Below, piece after piece: positions 1 through 9,384 of a stretch of 46,460 nt of DNA. Position 1 is the first letter of the stretch. The number at the start of each line of letters is the position of its first letter. The DNA comes from Halomonas korlensis (lineage in GTDB: Bacteria; Pseudomonadota; Gammaproteobacteria; Pseudomonadales; Halomonadaceae), in NCBI RefSeq assembly GCF_900116705.1, contig NZ_FPBP01000018.1, forward strand, positions 1 to 46,460. Direction: 5' to 3'. A program made the position numbers and the translations under genes. A model generated the notes under the pieces. That model was given only the letters and a program-made list of their open reading frames with translations. It ran no database searches and had not been told where the DNA came from.

Positions 1-9
1 TTGTAGTGG

Positions 10-1172
<1,163 letters not shown>

Positions 1173-1254
1173 CAGACACCTCGTGAACGGTGGCAATGTT
1201 ACCACCTACGTTGGTGTCCGGTTTCATTGGACCACTACACCTACCTACATGAAA

Positions 1255-1278
1255 GAAGGCCGCCCGGAGGCAGCCTTC
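1255..1278 (-). terminator. Possible terminator of the osmolyte transporter operon
   Basis: GAAGGC at 1255-1260 pairs with GCCTTC at 1273-1278, and three further pairs inside (one C/A mismatch) close a 4-base loop. On the minus strand the hairpin is followed by TTCTTTC, a weak T-rich tail. It lies about 75 bases past the stop of the last transporter gene and just before the IS end. Confidence 0.4.
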
Positions 1279-1327
1279 TGTTAAAGGTCATTTTGGTAAC
1301 GTTCTGTTAAAGGTCATTTTGGTAACG
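1276..1327. repeat. Two perfect tandem copies of a 26-bp unit
   Basis: The unit beginning TTCTGTTAAAGG and ending TTTGGTAACG is present at 1276-1301 and again, identically, at 1302-1327. It lies between the IS3 element and the last transporter gene. The function is unknown. An identical tandem pair suggests recent slippage or a double binding site. Confidence 0.85.
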
Positions 1328-1353
1328 TTGTCAGTGTGTCGATGAAACCAATT

Positions 1354-2235
1354 CTACAGCAGCTCGTGCGTCTTCAGAAATGCTTCGGCGACCTCATCGA
1401 CCGACTCTCTTTCGACATCTACCCGGGCATTGAGCTCGGCCATGGTGGCATCGTCGAGTAGCGCGGAAACCGTATTCATCAGCTCGGCCAGCTCAGGATG
1501 TGCTTCCAGAATTTCGGCACGAACCACTGGTGTCATGGCGTAGTCCGGGAAGAACGTTAGGTCGTCCTCCAGCACCGTCAGGTCCAGAGCCGGTATGCGG
1601 CCGTTGGTGGCAGTTGTCATGGCCACGTCGACCTCTTCCTGGTCCAGCGCAGTGAGCGTAAGGCCCTGGTCCATGCGCGAAACGTTGCGGCGGCCGAACT
1701 CGAAGCCGTAGGTCTCCTGCATCGGCCTTAGGCCATCGTCTCGGGAATAGAAGGTCGCGTTGGAGGCCAGAGTCAATTCATGCCCGTCATTTATGGTCGA
1801 GGCTAGGTCGGAAATGCTGTCGATGCCCAGTTCCTCGGCCTGGCCTCGGCGCATGGCTAGGGCATAGGTATTGTTGGCCTCTGATGGATCGAGCCACACC
1901 AGGCCTTTTTCGCCGTCCAGTTCCTTGACGCGCTCGTAGGTCTCTTCCGGCGACAGCTTCTCCTCCACGCCGTTGTAGCTGATCAGCGAAGTGCCGGTAT
2001 ACTCCCAATAAAGGTCGACCTGGCCGCTCTCTTGGGCTCGGCGAAGCACGGCAGTGCCCATACCCGAGCGTTCGTCCACCTCGTAGCCATGGGCCTCAAG
2101 GTACTGGCCTGTCATGGAGGCCATGATCAGCTGCTCGGTAAAGTTCTTGCCGCCCACCGTAATGGTCTCGGCGGAGGCCAGGCTGGACGTCAGACCTGCC
2201 GTGAGCAAGACGAGGGTTGGAAATATTGGCTTCAT
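1354..2235 (-). CDS. OpuC-type glycine betaine/choline ABC transporter, periplasmic binding protein (copy 2)
   Basis: This is the substrate-binding subunit of an osmoprotectant (quaternary amine) importer. It has a Sec signal peptide ending ASA at about residue 22, then the family start motif VGGKNFTEQ and the conserved YWEYTGTSL segment that forms part of the ligand cage in OpuAC/OsmF-type proteins. At 293 residues it is full length. It lies 82 bases downstream of a near-twin (2318-3199), to which it aligns end to end without large gaps, including the shared RVDVERE segment near the C-terminus. This is a tandem duplication of the binding protein. A different ligand preference from its twin is plausible but not shown. 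Confidence 0.88.
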   Translation of the reverse strand: MKPIFPTLVLLTAGLTSSLASAETITVGGKNFTEQLIMASMTGQYLEAHGYEVDERSGMGTAVLRRAQESGQVDLYWEYTGTSLISYNGVEEKLSPEETYERVKELDGEKGLVWLDPSEANNTYALAMRRGQAEELGIDSISDLASTINDGHELTLASNATFYSRDDGLRPMQETYGFEFGRRNVSRMDQGLTLTALDQEEVDVAMTTATNGRIPALDLTVLEDDLTFFPDYAMTPVVRAEILEAHPELAELMNTVSALLDDATMAELNARVDVERESVDEVAEAFLKTHELL

Positions 2236-2317
2236 AAAGTTTCCTTTTGCGAAAATATGCGTCGTAGGCCGATGCCAAGCATCGGCCTACGAGCAGGGGG
2301 TTATCGAAGAAAAAGCG

Positions 2318-3199
2318 TTACAGCAGATCGTTGTCCTGCAGGAAGGACTCGGCCACGTCCTCTATGGTCTCGCGCTCCACGTCGACGCGAGCGTTGAGCT
2401 CGGCCATGGTTTCATCGTCGAGCAGGCTGGAGAGGGCGTTCATTTGCTCCGCCAGTTCGGGATTGGCCTCAAGGGTTTCCTCACGCACTACCGGGGTCAG
2501 GGCATAGGCCGGGAAGAAGCCTTCGTCGTCTTCCAGAACGCGGAAGTCAAAGGCCGGGATACGACCGTCCGTCGCGAACACCAGGCCGACATCGACGTCG
2601 CCATCGCGCAACGCCGGGTAGACCAGGCCGGTGTCCATGCGCTGGATATCGCCGCGGCTGACACGGAAGTCATAGGCTTCCAGCAGCGGGCGCCAGCCAT
2701 CCTCGCGCGCATAAAACTCGGCATTCAGCGCGAAGCTCAGCTCCTCGCCGTCGTTGATCGTCTCGGCCAGATCGCTGAGCGTTTCGATACCACGCTCCTC
2801 GGCATCCTGTTCACGCATGGCGAGGGCATAGGTGTTGTTGGCATCGGAGGGCTCGAGCCATACCAGGCCCTTCTCGGCGTCGAGCTCCTTGACGCGCGCG
2901 TAGGTCTCTTCCGGCGACAGTTGCTCGGTGACGTCGTTGTAATTGATCAGTGACGTACCGGTGTATTCCCAGTACATGTCGATTTGACCGTTCTCTTGCG
3001 CCTGGCGCAGGATGGCCGAACCCATCCCGGCGCGCTTTTCGATCTCATAACCCAAGCCTTCGAGGTACTGGGCGGTCATGCTGGTCAGGATCTGCTGCTC
3101 GGTGAAGTTCTTGCCCCCCACCACGATCTCGGCTTGCGCGGCCGACAGGGTGCTGGCCAGGGCGAGGCCGGTCAGGGTGGTCATCAATGGTTTAATCAT
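2318..3199 (-). CDS. OpuC-type glycine betaine/choline ABC transporter, periplasmic binding protein (copy 1)
   Basis: This is a periplasmic ligand-binding protein of the OpuAC/OsmF family, 293 residues, with a signal peptide ending in AQA (about residue 23). The motifs VGGKNFTEQQ and YWEYTGTSL and the DANNTYALAMRE segment are all present. It is the fourth gene of the operon, 45 bases after the inner permease gene, so it is probably the original partner. The downstream gene (1354-2235) is a diverged copy. The pair differs mainly in the second lobe (residues 150-215), where ligand-contacting residues are expected. Confidence 0.88.
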   Translation of the reverse strand: MIKPLMTTLTGLALASTLSAAQAEIVVGGKNFTEQQILTSMTAQYLEGLGYEIEKRAGMGSAILRQAQENGQIDMYWEYTGTSLINYNDVTEQLSPEETYARVKELDAEKGLVWLEPSDANNTYALAMREQDAEERGIETLSDLAETINDGEELSFALNAEFYAREDGWRPLLEAYDFRVSRGDIQRMDTGLVYPALRDGDVDVGLVFATDGRIPAFDFRVLEDDEGFFPAYALTPVVREETLEANPELAEQMNALSSLLDDETMAELNARVDVERETIEDVAESFLQDNDLL

Positions 3200-3244
3200 A
3201 TTATTTGTCTCCTGCTTGTCGATTGGTGTTGTTTCAAGGGACTG

Positions 3245-3976
3245 TCAAGCGCGAGCGGGGTTGACCCCGCGTGGCACGACAAGAAAGGCGATGGACGCGA
3301 TCAGCGCATCGACGACGATCGCCAGCAATGCCGTGGGAATGGCCCCGGAAAGCATCATCACCGTGTCGTAAAGATCAATGCCGGTAAAGATCAGCTCGCC
3401 GAGGCCGCCCGCCCCGATGAGAAACGCCAGCGGCACCGTGCCGACATTGATGGCCAGTGCGGTACGGATACCGGCGAAAATCACGTACAGGGCGTTGGGC
3501 AATTCGACTCTGAACAGGCGCTGGGCCGGCGACATGCCGATCCCGGCGGCGGCTTCCATCAGCGCCGGCGACACCCCTTTCAAGCCCACGTAGGTGTTGC
3601 GCGCGATCGGCAGCAGCGTGGCGACGAACAGGCCGAACACGGCCGGGACGATGCCGATGCCCAGAAAGCTCATCGACAAGGCCAGCACCGCGAGGGTCGG
3701 AATGGTGGTGCCAACGTTCAAGACCTGCATCAGCGACTCCGCCCAGCGCGCCATGCCGGGGCGCGACAGCAGTATCCCCAACGGCACGGCGACCGCGATG
3801 GCCAGGCCGCCCGAGATGGCGGTCAGCTGCAGGTGCCCGACCACCAGGTACTGCACGTCGGGCAAGTAGAAAAGGAACTCGTCGATCAAGCCGCTGCTCT
3901 GTGCCCAGACGCCGGCGATGAAAATCAGCACGGCCAACAGCGCGGTAACGCCTCCCTTCAGCGATCGAATCGGCAT
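3245..3976 (-). CDS. OpuC-type osmoprotectant ABC transporter permease
   Basis: This is an inner-membrane permease of the BPD_transp_1 family, 243 residues. Several hydrophobic segments are visible (residues 10-25, 50-72, 88-125, 175-195 and 205-235). The cytoplasmic EAA loop reads EAAAGIGMSPAQRLFRVELPNA and contacts the ATPase. It begins 6 bases after the ATPase gene ends. The operon has a second permease (5200-5865), so the channel is likely a heterodimer, as in the OpuCB/OpuCD and YehW/YehY pairs. It carries a longer N-terminal region than its partner. Confidence 0.9.
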   Translation of the reverse strand: MPIRSLKGGVTALLAVLIFIAGVWAQSSGLIDEFLFYLPDVQYLVVGHLQLTAISGGLAIAVAVPLGILLSRPGMARWAESLMQVLNVGTTIPTLAVLALSMSFLGIGIVPAVFGLFVATLLPIARNTYVGLKGVSPALMEAAAGIGMSPAQRLFRVELPNALYVIFAGIRTALAINVGTVPLAFLIGAGGLGELIFTGIDLYDTVMMLSGAIPTALLAIVVDALIASIAFLVVPRGVNPARA

Positions 3977-3982
3977 CGGCGT

Positions 3983-5152
3983 TCACTCCTTCGCGGCATT
4001 GCTGTCGGGGCGAATGCTGGCGCTGTTGTCGGGGCGCGAGCGAAAGCGCGAGCCCAGATGGTGCGTCATGGCGCGCTGGGTAATCTGGCCGCTCACGCGA
4101 CCCTCATCATCGACACAAGGCAGCCAGGTGGTGTCGTTGGCGAACATGAGGGAAGCCACCTTGCGCAGGTCATCGTCCAGCCTGACCACAGGCGGCGCGC
4201 TCTGGAAATGATCGCGACAGTAGCCCTTGGTGGTGCGGGCGACGGCGCGGGTGATCACCCCGGCCGGCTGGTGGCGGTCATTCACCATCAGGATCGAGTT
4301 CTGATAACCGAAGTCATCGATGCGCGATAGCGCCGTTTCCAGCGTGTCGTCGGGGCGCACGCTGCCGATATCGGCACTCACCACCTCGCTGACCTTGACC
4401 AGGTTCAGGCGCTTGAGGGCGCGGTCCTCGCCCAGGAACGACTCGATGAAGGCATTCTTGGGCGCCGCCAGCAGGTCGTCCGGCGTGGAGTATTGCACCA
4501 GCTTGCCTTCACGAAACACCGCGACGCGATCACCCATCTTGATCGCCTCATCGATATCGTGGCTGACAAACATGATGGTCTTCTTGAGCTCCTGCTGCAT
4601 CTTGAGGAACTCGTCCTGAATCACTGCGCGATTGATCGGGTCGATGGCCCCGAACGGCTCATCCATCAGCATCACCGGCGGATCGGCGGCCAGGGCGCGA
4701 GCCACGCCGATGCGTTGCTGCTGGCCGCCGGACAACTCGCTGGGATAACGCTTGAGAAACGCCTCGGCGTCCATGGCAATCATATCCATCATCTCGCGCG
4801 CGCGCTTCTTGTAGCGGTTCTTGTCCCAGCCCAGCAGCTTGGGCACGATCGTGATGTTTTCCTCGATGGTCATGTTGGGAAACAGGCCGATCTGCTGGAT
4901 GACATACCCGATATTGCGACGCAGGTCCTGGGTGTTCATGCCGCTGGTGTCCTCATCATTGATGAAGACCTTTCCCGACGTCGGTTGAATGATGCGGTTG
5001 ATCATCTTCAGCGTGGTGGTTTTTCCGCAGCCCGACGGACCAAGCAGAATGCAGATCTCACCGTCCGGCACGTTCATGCTGATGTGGTCGGCAGCGACCA
5101 CCGCCTCTTTGGGGGTCTCGAAGACTTTGGTCAGATTGTCGAGTTGAATCAT
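3983..5152 (-). CDS. opuCA: OpuC-type osmoprotectant ABC transporter ATPase with CBS domains
   Basis: This cytoplasmic ATPase powers uptake. Walker A is GPSGCGKTT (about residue 38), the ABC signature is LSGGQQQR (about 143), Walker B is VMLMDEP and the H-loop is SHDIDEA. The C-terminal 120 residues carry a CBS pair, which in OpuA/OpuC proteins senses ionic strength. The start at 5152 (MIQLDNLTKVF) is preferred over the upstream in-frame ATG at 5203: it has AGGA six bases upstream and matches the family start. The earlier start would overlap the preceding permease gene. Length 389 residues. Confidence 0.92.
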   Translation of the reverse strand: MIQLDNLTKVFETPKEAVVAADHISMNVPDGEICILLGPSGCGKTTTLKMINRIIQPTSGKVFINDEDTSGMNTQDLRRNIGYVIQQIGLFPNMTIEENITIVPKLLGWDKNRYKKRAREMMDMIAMDAEAFLKRYPSELSGGQQQRIGVARALAADPPVMLMDEPFGAIDPINRAVIQDEFLKMQQELKKTIMFVSHDIDEAIKMGDRVAVFREGKLVQYSTPDDLLAAPKNAFIESFLGEDRALKRLNLVKVSEVVSADIGSVRPDDTLETALSRIDDFGYQNSILMVNDRHQPAGVITRAVARTTKGYCRDHFQSAPPVVRLDDDLRKVASLMFANDTTWLPCVDDEGRVSGQITQRAMTHHLGSRFRSRPDNSASIRPDSNAAKE

Positions 5153-5199
5153 AATGATCCTGTTCTGGTGAGCAGCAAGCGGTTCGCACAGGGCACGCC

Positions 5200-5865
5200 T
5201 CAACCGGCGGAAGCGTCACGCTCCATGCCCTTGGGCGTCAGGCGTTTCTGCAGCGCCAGCAGGGAAAAATCGACAACGATCGCCAGCAGGCTCACGGCAA
5301 TCGAACCGACGATCAACTGGCGTGGGTCGGACTGGGAAATGCCGCGGCTGATGAAGGTGCCCAGGCCGCCGGCCCCGATATACGCCGCGATCGCCATGAC
5401 CCCGATATTCAACACCACGGCCGTGCGTACCCCCGCCATGATGACCGGGACTGCCAAGGGGATTTCCACCATGCGCAAGCGCTGGTTCGAGCTCATGCCG
5501 AGCCCGCGAGCCGCTTCGCGCAGTGCCGGATTGACGTTATTGATCGCCGTATAGGTATTGCGAATGATCGGTAATTGCGAGTACAGCAGCACCGCCAGCA
5601 CGGCCGGTACGTAGCCGATCCCCTGGCCGAAGATCGAGAGTATCGGGATCATGATGCCGAACAGCGCAATCGACGGAATGGTGACGATAATCGAGGCGAC
5701 ATACAGCACCGACTTCGCCACGTTTTCGTTCTTGGTGATGGCAATGCCGATGGGCACGCCGGTCAGCGTGGCGATGCCCACGGCAACCCCGACCAGCGCG
5801 ATGTGCTCTAGCGTCCGGCTGCCGAGCAGCTCAATATTGTCGAGCGCGTATTGCAGCAGTTCCAA
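5200..5865 (-). CDS. OpuC-type osmoprotectant ABC transporter permease (first gene of operon)
   Basis: This is an inner-membrane permease of 221 residues with about five or six membrane spans. The EAA loop is EAARGLGMSSNQRLRMVEIPLA, and the GAGGLG motif near residue 170 is typical of the family. It is the promoter-proximal gene of a five-gene minus-strand operon (permease, ATPase, permease, two binding proteins). The layout resembles the yeh/osmF and opuC systems for glycine betaine or choline, which fits a salt-tolerant organism. Confidence 0.9.
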   Translation of the reverse strand: MELLQYALDNIELLGSRTLEHIALVGVAVGIATLTGVPIGIAITKNENVAKSVLYVASIIVTIPSIALFGIMIPILSIFGQGIGYVPAVLAVLLYSQLPIIRNTYTAINNVNPALREAARGLGMSSNQRLRMVEIPLAVPVIMAGVRTAVVLNIGVMAIAAYIGAGGLGTFISRGISQSDPRQLIVGSIAVSLLAIVVDFSLLALQKRLTPKGMERDASAG

Positions 5866-6207
5866 GCGACGACTCCTCTGTTGGCAGCGTTATTGTTGGC
5901 AGGTTGCGATTGACATAGTTAGTGACGTCATGAAACGACTTGATTTGCTGGAGAGTTTGCTCGCTCCATGGCAAATCAAGTCGCTCGTAGCGGTGCAATA
6001 TCCTTTGCATAGCGAAAAAACCAGCCTAACAGATAAGCCGATCCCTTTTTTACGCCAGTCAATTACGATACAAAATCTCAATCATTAATAATCGTCATAC
6101 TGGCGCCTGCACAGCGTTGTGCCGGTGCCGAGGAGGGAGCCAAGGGTATATGAAAGCGCCGCTAACCTGGTGCAAAGTAGCGCCAATGCCTTTTCAGAGA
6201 CAGACCC
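5866..6207. other. Intergenic region between divergent transporter operon and Rpn-like gene
   Basis: This 342-base AT-richer stretch separates divergent genes and so should hold both promoters. The clearest structure is a perfect 13-bp inverted repeat (5936-5983, annotated separately). On the minus strand a TTGACT box lies near 6056-6061, with only weak -10 candidates, so no promoter is called with confidence. No ORF with a credible ribosome binding site is seen. Confidence 0.5.
5936..5983. repeat. Perfect 13-bp inverted repeat upstream of the osmolyte transporter
   Basis: CGACTTGATTTGC at 5936-5948 is exactly complementary to GCAAATCAAGTCG at 5971-5983. The stem extends by TGGAG/CTCCA after a two-base bulge, leaving a loop of about ten bases. 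It lies 70 bases upstream of the first permease gene, in the likely leader or promoter. It could be a regulator site, a leader hairpin or the trace of a small mobile element. No T-run makes it a convincing terminator. Confidence 0.7.
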
Positions 6208-7173
6208 ATGCCCCATCGCGTCAGCCACGACCAGAATTTCAAGAACCTGATTCTCGACTACCCCCGCGAGGCGTTGGCTTTCTTTGCCGCGGACGAGGCA
6301 GGGGATATCGATGCCAGCGTGACCATTACTCCGCTGCGCCAGGAGCAGCTCAAGGAGCGACTGGGCGAGCGCTTTCGCGAACTGGACGTGCCGTTGCTGG
6401 TGGAATGGCCGGACGGCCATCGCGAAGCCCTGCTGTTCGTGCTCGAGGAGGAGACGAATCCGCAGCGCTTCTCGATTCACCGCCTGGCCCACTACTGCCT
6501 GGACCTGGCCGAGCTGCTGGCCACCGAGCGGGTGGTGCCGGTGGTGATCTTTCTACATGACAGTACGGCGATTCCCCGGCAGCTGGCGCTAGGCAGCGAG
6601 CGGCATCGCTACCTGGCCTTCGACTATCTGGCCTGTGTGCTGGCGGCGACCCCGGCGGAGCGGTACCTTGATAGCGACAACCTGGTGGCGCGGCTGAATC
6701 TGCCTAACATGCAGTGGACGCCGGAGCAGAAGGTCGACATCTACGCCAAGGCGATCGAGGGGCTGCTGACGCTTGAACCGAATATCGAGAAGCAGATCAA
6801 ATACTTGGATTTTATCGATATTTACACGGAATTAAATGATACCGAACGGCAACTTTACGAATCCCGATACCCTCAGGAGAGCACCGCCATGACCGGACTA
6901 GTAGAGCGTTTGCGAACAGAAAGCATACAACAAGGCATGGAACAGGGCATGCAACAAGGCATGCAACAGGGCATGCAACAGGGCATGGAACAGGGCATGC
7001 GACAAGGCGAGCAGTCCCTGCTGAGCAAGATGCTGGTGCGCCGTTTCGGCCCACTCGATGACGAAATACAGCAAAGATTGGCACAGGCCACCACCGGCGA
7101 ACTGGAGCGCTGGGCCGAAAACCTGCTGGATGCCCAGTCACTCGCCGAGGTCTTCGGCGATAACGGTGCATAG
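6208..7173 (+). CDS. Rpn/YhgA-like PD-(D/E)XK nuclease-family protein with DUF4351 C-terminus
   Basis: This 321-residue protein has an N-terminal Rpn (recombination-promoting nuclease, formerly transposase_31) domain over about residues 5-210. It includes the start motif HDQNFKNLILDYP and a strand reading LLFVLEEET, which is the likely catalytic E-x-E part of the PD-(D/E)XK fold. Residues 241-268 are seven QGM-type tetrapeptide repeats. The C-terminal segment (LLSKMLVRRFGPL to the end) matches the DUF4351 module common in this family. Members can act as DNA endonucleases or stimulate recombination, and the family expands in many genomes. It is a single gene, convergent with the MEDS-EAL gene. 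Confidence 0.85.
   Translation: MPHRVSHDQNFKNLILDYPREALAFFAADEAGDIDASVTITPLRQEQLKERLGERFRELDVPLLVEWPDGHREALLFVLEEETNPQRFSIHRLAHYCLDLAELLATERVVPVVIFLHDSTAIPRQLALGSERHRYLAFDYLACVLAATPAERYLDSDNLVARLNLPNMQWTPEQKVDIYAKAIEGLLTLEPNIEKQIKYLDFIDIYTELNDTERQLYESRYPQESTAMTGLVERLRTESIQQGMEQGMQQGMQQGMQQGMEQGMRQGEQSLLSKMLVRRFGPLDDEIQQRLAQATTGELERWAENLLDAQSLAEVFGDNGA
6928..7011 (+). repeat. Seven in-frame 12-bp repeats (QGM tetrapeptide) in the Rpn-like gene
   Basis: Seven consecutive 12-base units encode Q/E/R-Q-G-M (the last ends in E) as a Gln/Met-rich linker between the nuclease and DUF4351 regions. Several units contain the palindrome GCATGC. In-frame 12-base units can expand or contract by slippage without breaking the frame. 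Confidence 0.9.
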
Positions 7174-7268
7174 AGCCTTTTATCCTGACCGGCCAGGTCC
7201 GCCATCTGAATGTAATTGTATAAGCACTTGACGCGTTTCAAGGCCGGCTGATGGCGTCTGGGGAATCT

Positions 7269-8840
7269 TCACGTCATTGCAATGTGTTCGCTATATTCCA
7301 TGCGCGACCAAAGGCTGCCCTGCAAGTAGTCGCAGCCTTGGCGACCCAGATAATCGGCTTGCGCGCGGGTCGCCACGCCGTTGGCGGTGACCCGTATGCC
7401 GCGTTCGTGCGCCAGGGCGATGACCGAGCGAACAATAGCCTGATGGCGGGCATTGTCGAGGCAGCCATGAATGAAATGCTCGTCGAGCTTGAGGGTATCG
7501 ATGGGAAAGCGGGAAATGTGGTCGAGCATCGAGTGTCTACTACCGAAGGCATCGACAACCACGCCCACGCCCAGCGCCTTGAGGCGTTCCAGGACCTCCT
7601 GGGTCCGCCTGGGGTCGCGCATGAGCGTGCTCTCGGGAAGCTCCAGTTCGAACCATTCGGCCGGAAGCCCGCTGCGTGTCAGGGTCTCATTTACCCCATC
7701 AACGAGATCGCCATTCAACAGGTCTTCGGACGTCAGCAGCGCCGCAACCCGCATATTGGCGCCCGCCTCGACCCAGTCCCTTGCATGACGGCAGATATCA
7801 AGAAGCACCCACCGGCATAGCTCGGCGAGCTGGTCGTTTTCCTCGGCGATGGGCATCCAGCAGGACGGCGCCAACATACCAAAATCAGGCGAATGCCAGC
7901 GGGGCTGGGCCGACAACGCGACGATCTGACCGCTCTGCGCACAGAGCAGCGGGCAATAGTGGAGCGCGAACTCTCCGCGCTTGGGCGCTTCGCGAAGCGC
8001 GCGTTGCCGTGCAAGGTGATCGGGGCCGGGATCACCAAGCGCGTGGATGGCAAGCCGGTCGGGGCGAAGGCCGCGATACGGGTCGAGACCTCTGGCCAGG
8101 TTGGCATGCCGCATCAGCGCATCGTGAAAGGCCTGGTCGGCAAACGCCTGCAACTTCTCGTCACACAGTTGCTGCACGGCGACCAGGTTGCGTTCCGCCT
8201 GCTCCCGTGTGGCGACTTCGTGACGGAGCACCTGGGCCTGCTGTTGCAGCCGCGAGACCTCGCGCAGCTGCTGATCCGGTACTAGCTGACAGAATCCCTC
8301 GCCTGGCAACACGCGGGAATGGTGATCGCAGATGGCCTGGAAGGCGTTCTTATCGCCCGGGCGGCGAAAGTGCTGCAGATCATAGCTGCACAGCAGCGTC
8401 AGCGGCAGGCGTTGGCACGCGGCATGCCATAACGCCTCCAGGCGCACCGCCGCCTCGGCGTTGCCATCGGCACACAGCAGATTGACCAGCTCGCCGAAGG
8501 CGCGCGTCGGCCGGGGTGAGCCGGCCTCGATGTCAGCCAAAAGGTGCCGCTCGAACAGTACCTTATCCGGCATATCATCGCGCATAATGGCGGATAACAA
8601 AGAGCGTGCATCTTTTGCGACCAGTTCACCACTGGCCATGGCCGCTTGGGTATTCAGGCCGCGTGCTTCAAGCTGCTCGAGCAGTGCCGAGCGGTGGATC
8701 GGCGTCAACAACACCACCAGACGCTCCCCGATCCGGGCGCCCGACTCAAGGAAGTCGGCCACTGCCTCCGGTAGGGTCGTAGCATCCGCGTAGAATTGTA
8801 CGACGTGATCATGGGGCTGACACTGAGCGGCTAACGACAT
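7269..8840 (-). CDS. MEDS sensory domain plus degenerate EAL-domain protein
   Basis: Residues 1-185 are a MEDS (methanogen/methylotroph DcmR sensory) domain: the start HDHVVQFYAD and the pattern VLLTPIHRSALLEQLEARG fit this family. A coiled coil (about 190-230) leads into an EAL-like domain (about 270-520). The EAL fold is recognisable from QPRWHSP, ELELPES, KLDEHFI and GCDYLQG. The signature residues are changed: the EAL triplet position reads SAQ, the DDFGTG loop reads DAFGSR, and the VAEGVET Glu is Asn. It therefore probably does not hydrolyse cyclic di-GMP, but it may bind it or a protein partner. 523 residues; single gene. Confidence 0.85.
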   Translation of the reverse strand: MSLAAQCQPHDHVVQFYADATTLPEAVADFLESGARIGERLVVLLTPIHRSALLEQLEARGLNTQAAMASGELVAKDARSLLSAIMRDDMPDKVLFERHLLADIEAGSPRPTRAFGELVNLLCADGNAEAAVRLEALWHAACQRLPLTLLCSYDLQHFRRPGDKNAFQAICDHHSRVLPGEGFCQLVPDQQLREVSRLQQQAQVLRHEVATREQAERNLVAVQQLCDEKLQAFADQAFHDALMRHANLARGLDPYRGLRPDRLAIHALGDPGPDHLARQRALREAPKRGEFALHYCPLLCAQSGQIVALSAQPRWHSPDFGMLAPSCWMPIAEENDQLAELCRWVLLDICRHARDWVEAGANMRVAALLTSEDLLNGDLVDGVNETLTRSGLPAEWFELELPESTLMRDPRRTQEVLERLKALGVGVVVDAFGSRHSMLDHISRFPIDTLKLDEHFIHGCLDNARHQAIVRSVIALAHERGIRVTANGVATRAQADYLGRQGCDYLQGSLWSRMEYSEHIAMT

Positions 8841-9147
8841 GAAAGAGCCTTTTGGAAGAAGCGTGTACCAGCATCACTTCGCGTCATGCTTTATAAGAAT
8901 AAATTACTTTAAAATGTTGATATCACCCGTTGGCGGCCAAGGCGATTCACGTCTTGTAACACCCTGCTGACGAAGGCGTCAAAGCAAAAGAATTAGAAAA
9001 AGGCTTCACCCTTCCCGCCACTCTCGGCCGAGCGACGCAAGGGCTGCGGTAGGCAGTCGATGTTAGCGCGACCGTAGAAGCGATAACCCTCGCCTGATTA
9101 TTCGGGACCCTGCCTCTGACCACTCGCGTCATAAGAAAATACGCTGA

Positions 9148-9227
9148 AGGTTCGCTTGTGGCTGAAACGGGAACTTCAGACTATGCTGATTAGATACCTG
9201 CTTCAGCTGAAAACTCGAAGCGAACCT
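9148..9227. repeat. Long imperfect hairpin with 10-bp perfect outer stem
   Basis: AGGTTCGCTT at 9148-9157 is complementary to AAGCGAACCT at 9218-9227. Inside, GCTGAA at 9161-9166 pairs with TTCAGC at 9202-9207. Together they allow an 80-base interrupted stem-loop. The function is unknown. Confidence 0.65.
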
Positions 9228-9248
9228 CCCGGGAAATGCATCCTGCAC

Positions 9249-9299
9249 GATGAGATGATCTGCACGGTGAGATGATTTGTAAGGTGAGATGATTTGTAA
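9249..9299 (+). repeat. Three tandem 17-bp repeats
   Basis: The unit GGTGAGATGATTTGTAA is present identically at 9266-9282 and 9283-9299, with a diverged copy (GATGAGATGATCTGCAC) at 9249-9265. There is no spacer between units, so this is a tandem repeat and not a CRISPR. It lies about 85 bases upstream of the small ORF at 9385 and could affect its expression. Confidence 0.8.
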
Positions 9300-9384
9300 G
9301 GTAAAGAGTGCAGGGCGGCCGGTTTGCGCTTCATTTCTCTGCATTCCAGAGGGTTGGGCTGTTATAGCGGGAAGGAGAATTGAT

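Larger units (their letters stand above)
8841..9384. other. Structured intergenic region with tandem and inverted repeats
   Basis: This region of about 540 bases lies between the MEDS-EAL gene and a small ORF. AT-rich sequence at 8885-8920 probably holds the MEDS-EAL promoter. Further right are a 10-bp inverted repeat with 60 bases between its arms (9148-9227) and three 17-bp tandem repeats (9249-9299). Short ORFs here have no good ribosome binding site and look non-coding. The repeats suggest the remains of a small mobile or regulatory element. Confidence 0.5.

Noticed and set aside
2984..4330. 448-codon plus-strand ORF across the permease and ATPase genes
   Set aside because: It lies antisense to two well-supported transporter genes and is low-complexity (Gly/His/Gln/Arg-rich).
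6117..6560. 147-codon ORF overlapping the start of the Rpn-like gene
   Set aside because: Out-of-frame reading of the Rpn-like coding sequence, rich in Arg, Gly and Pro.
9249..9299. CRISPR-like repeats
   Set aside because: The units are contiguous with no spacers and only three copies; no cas genes are present.
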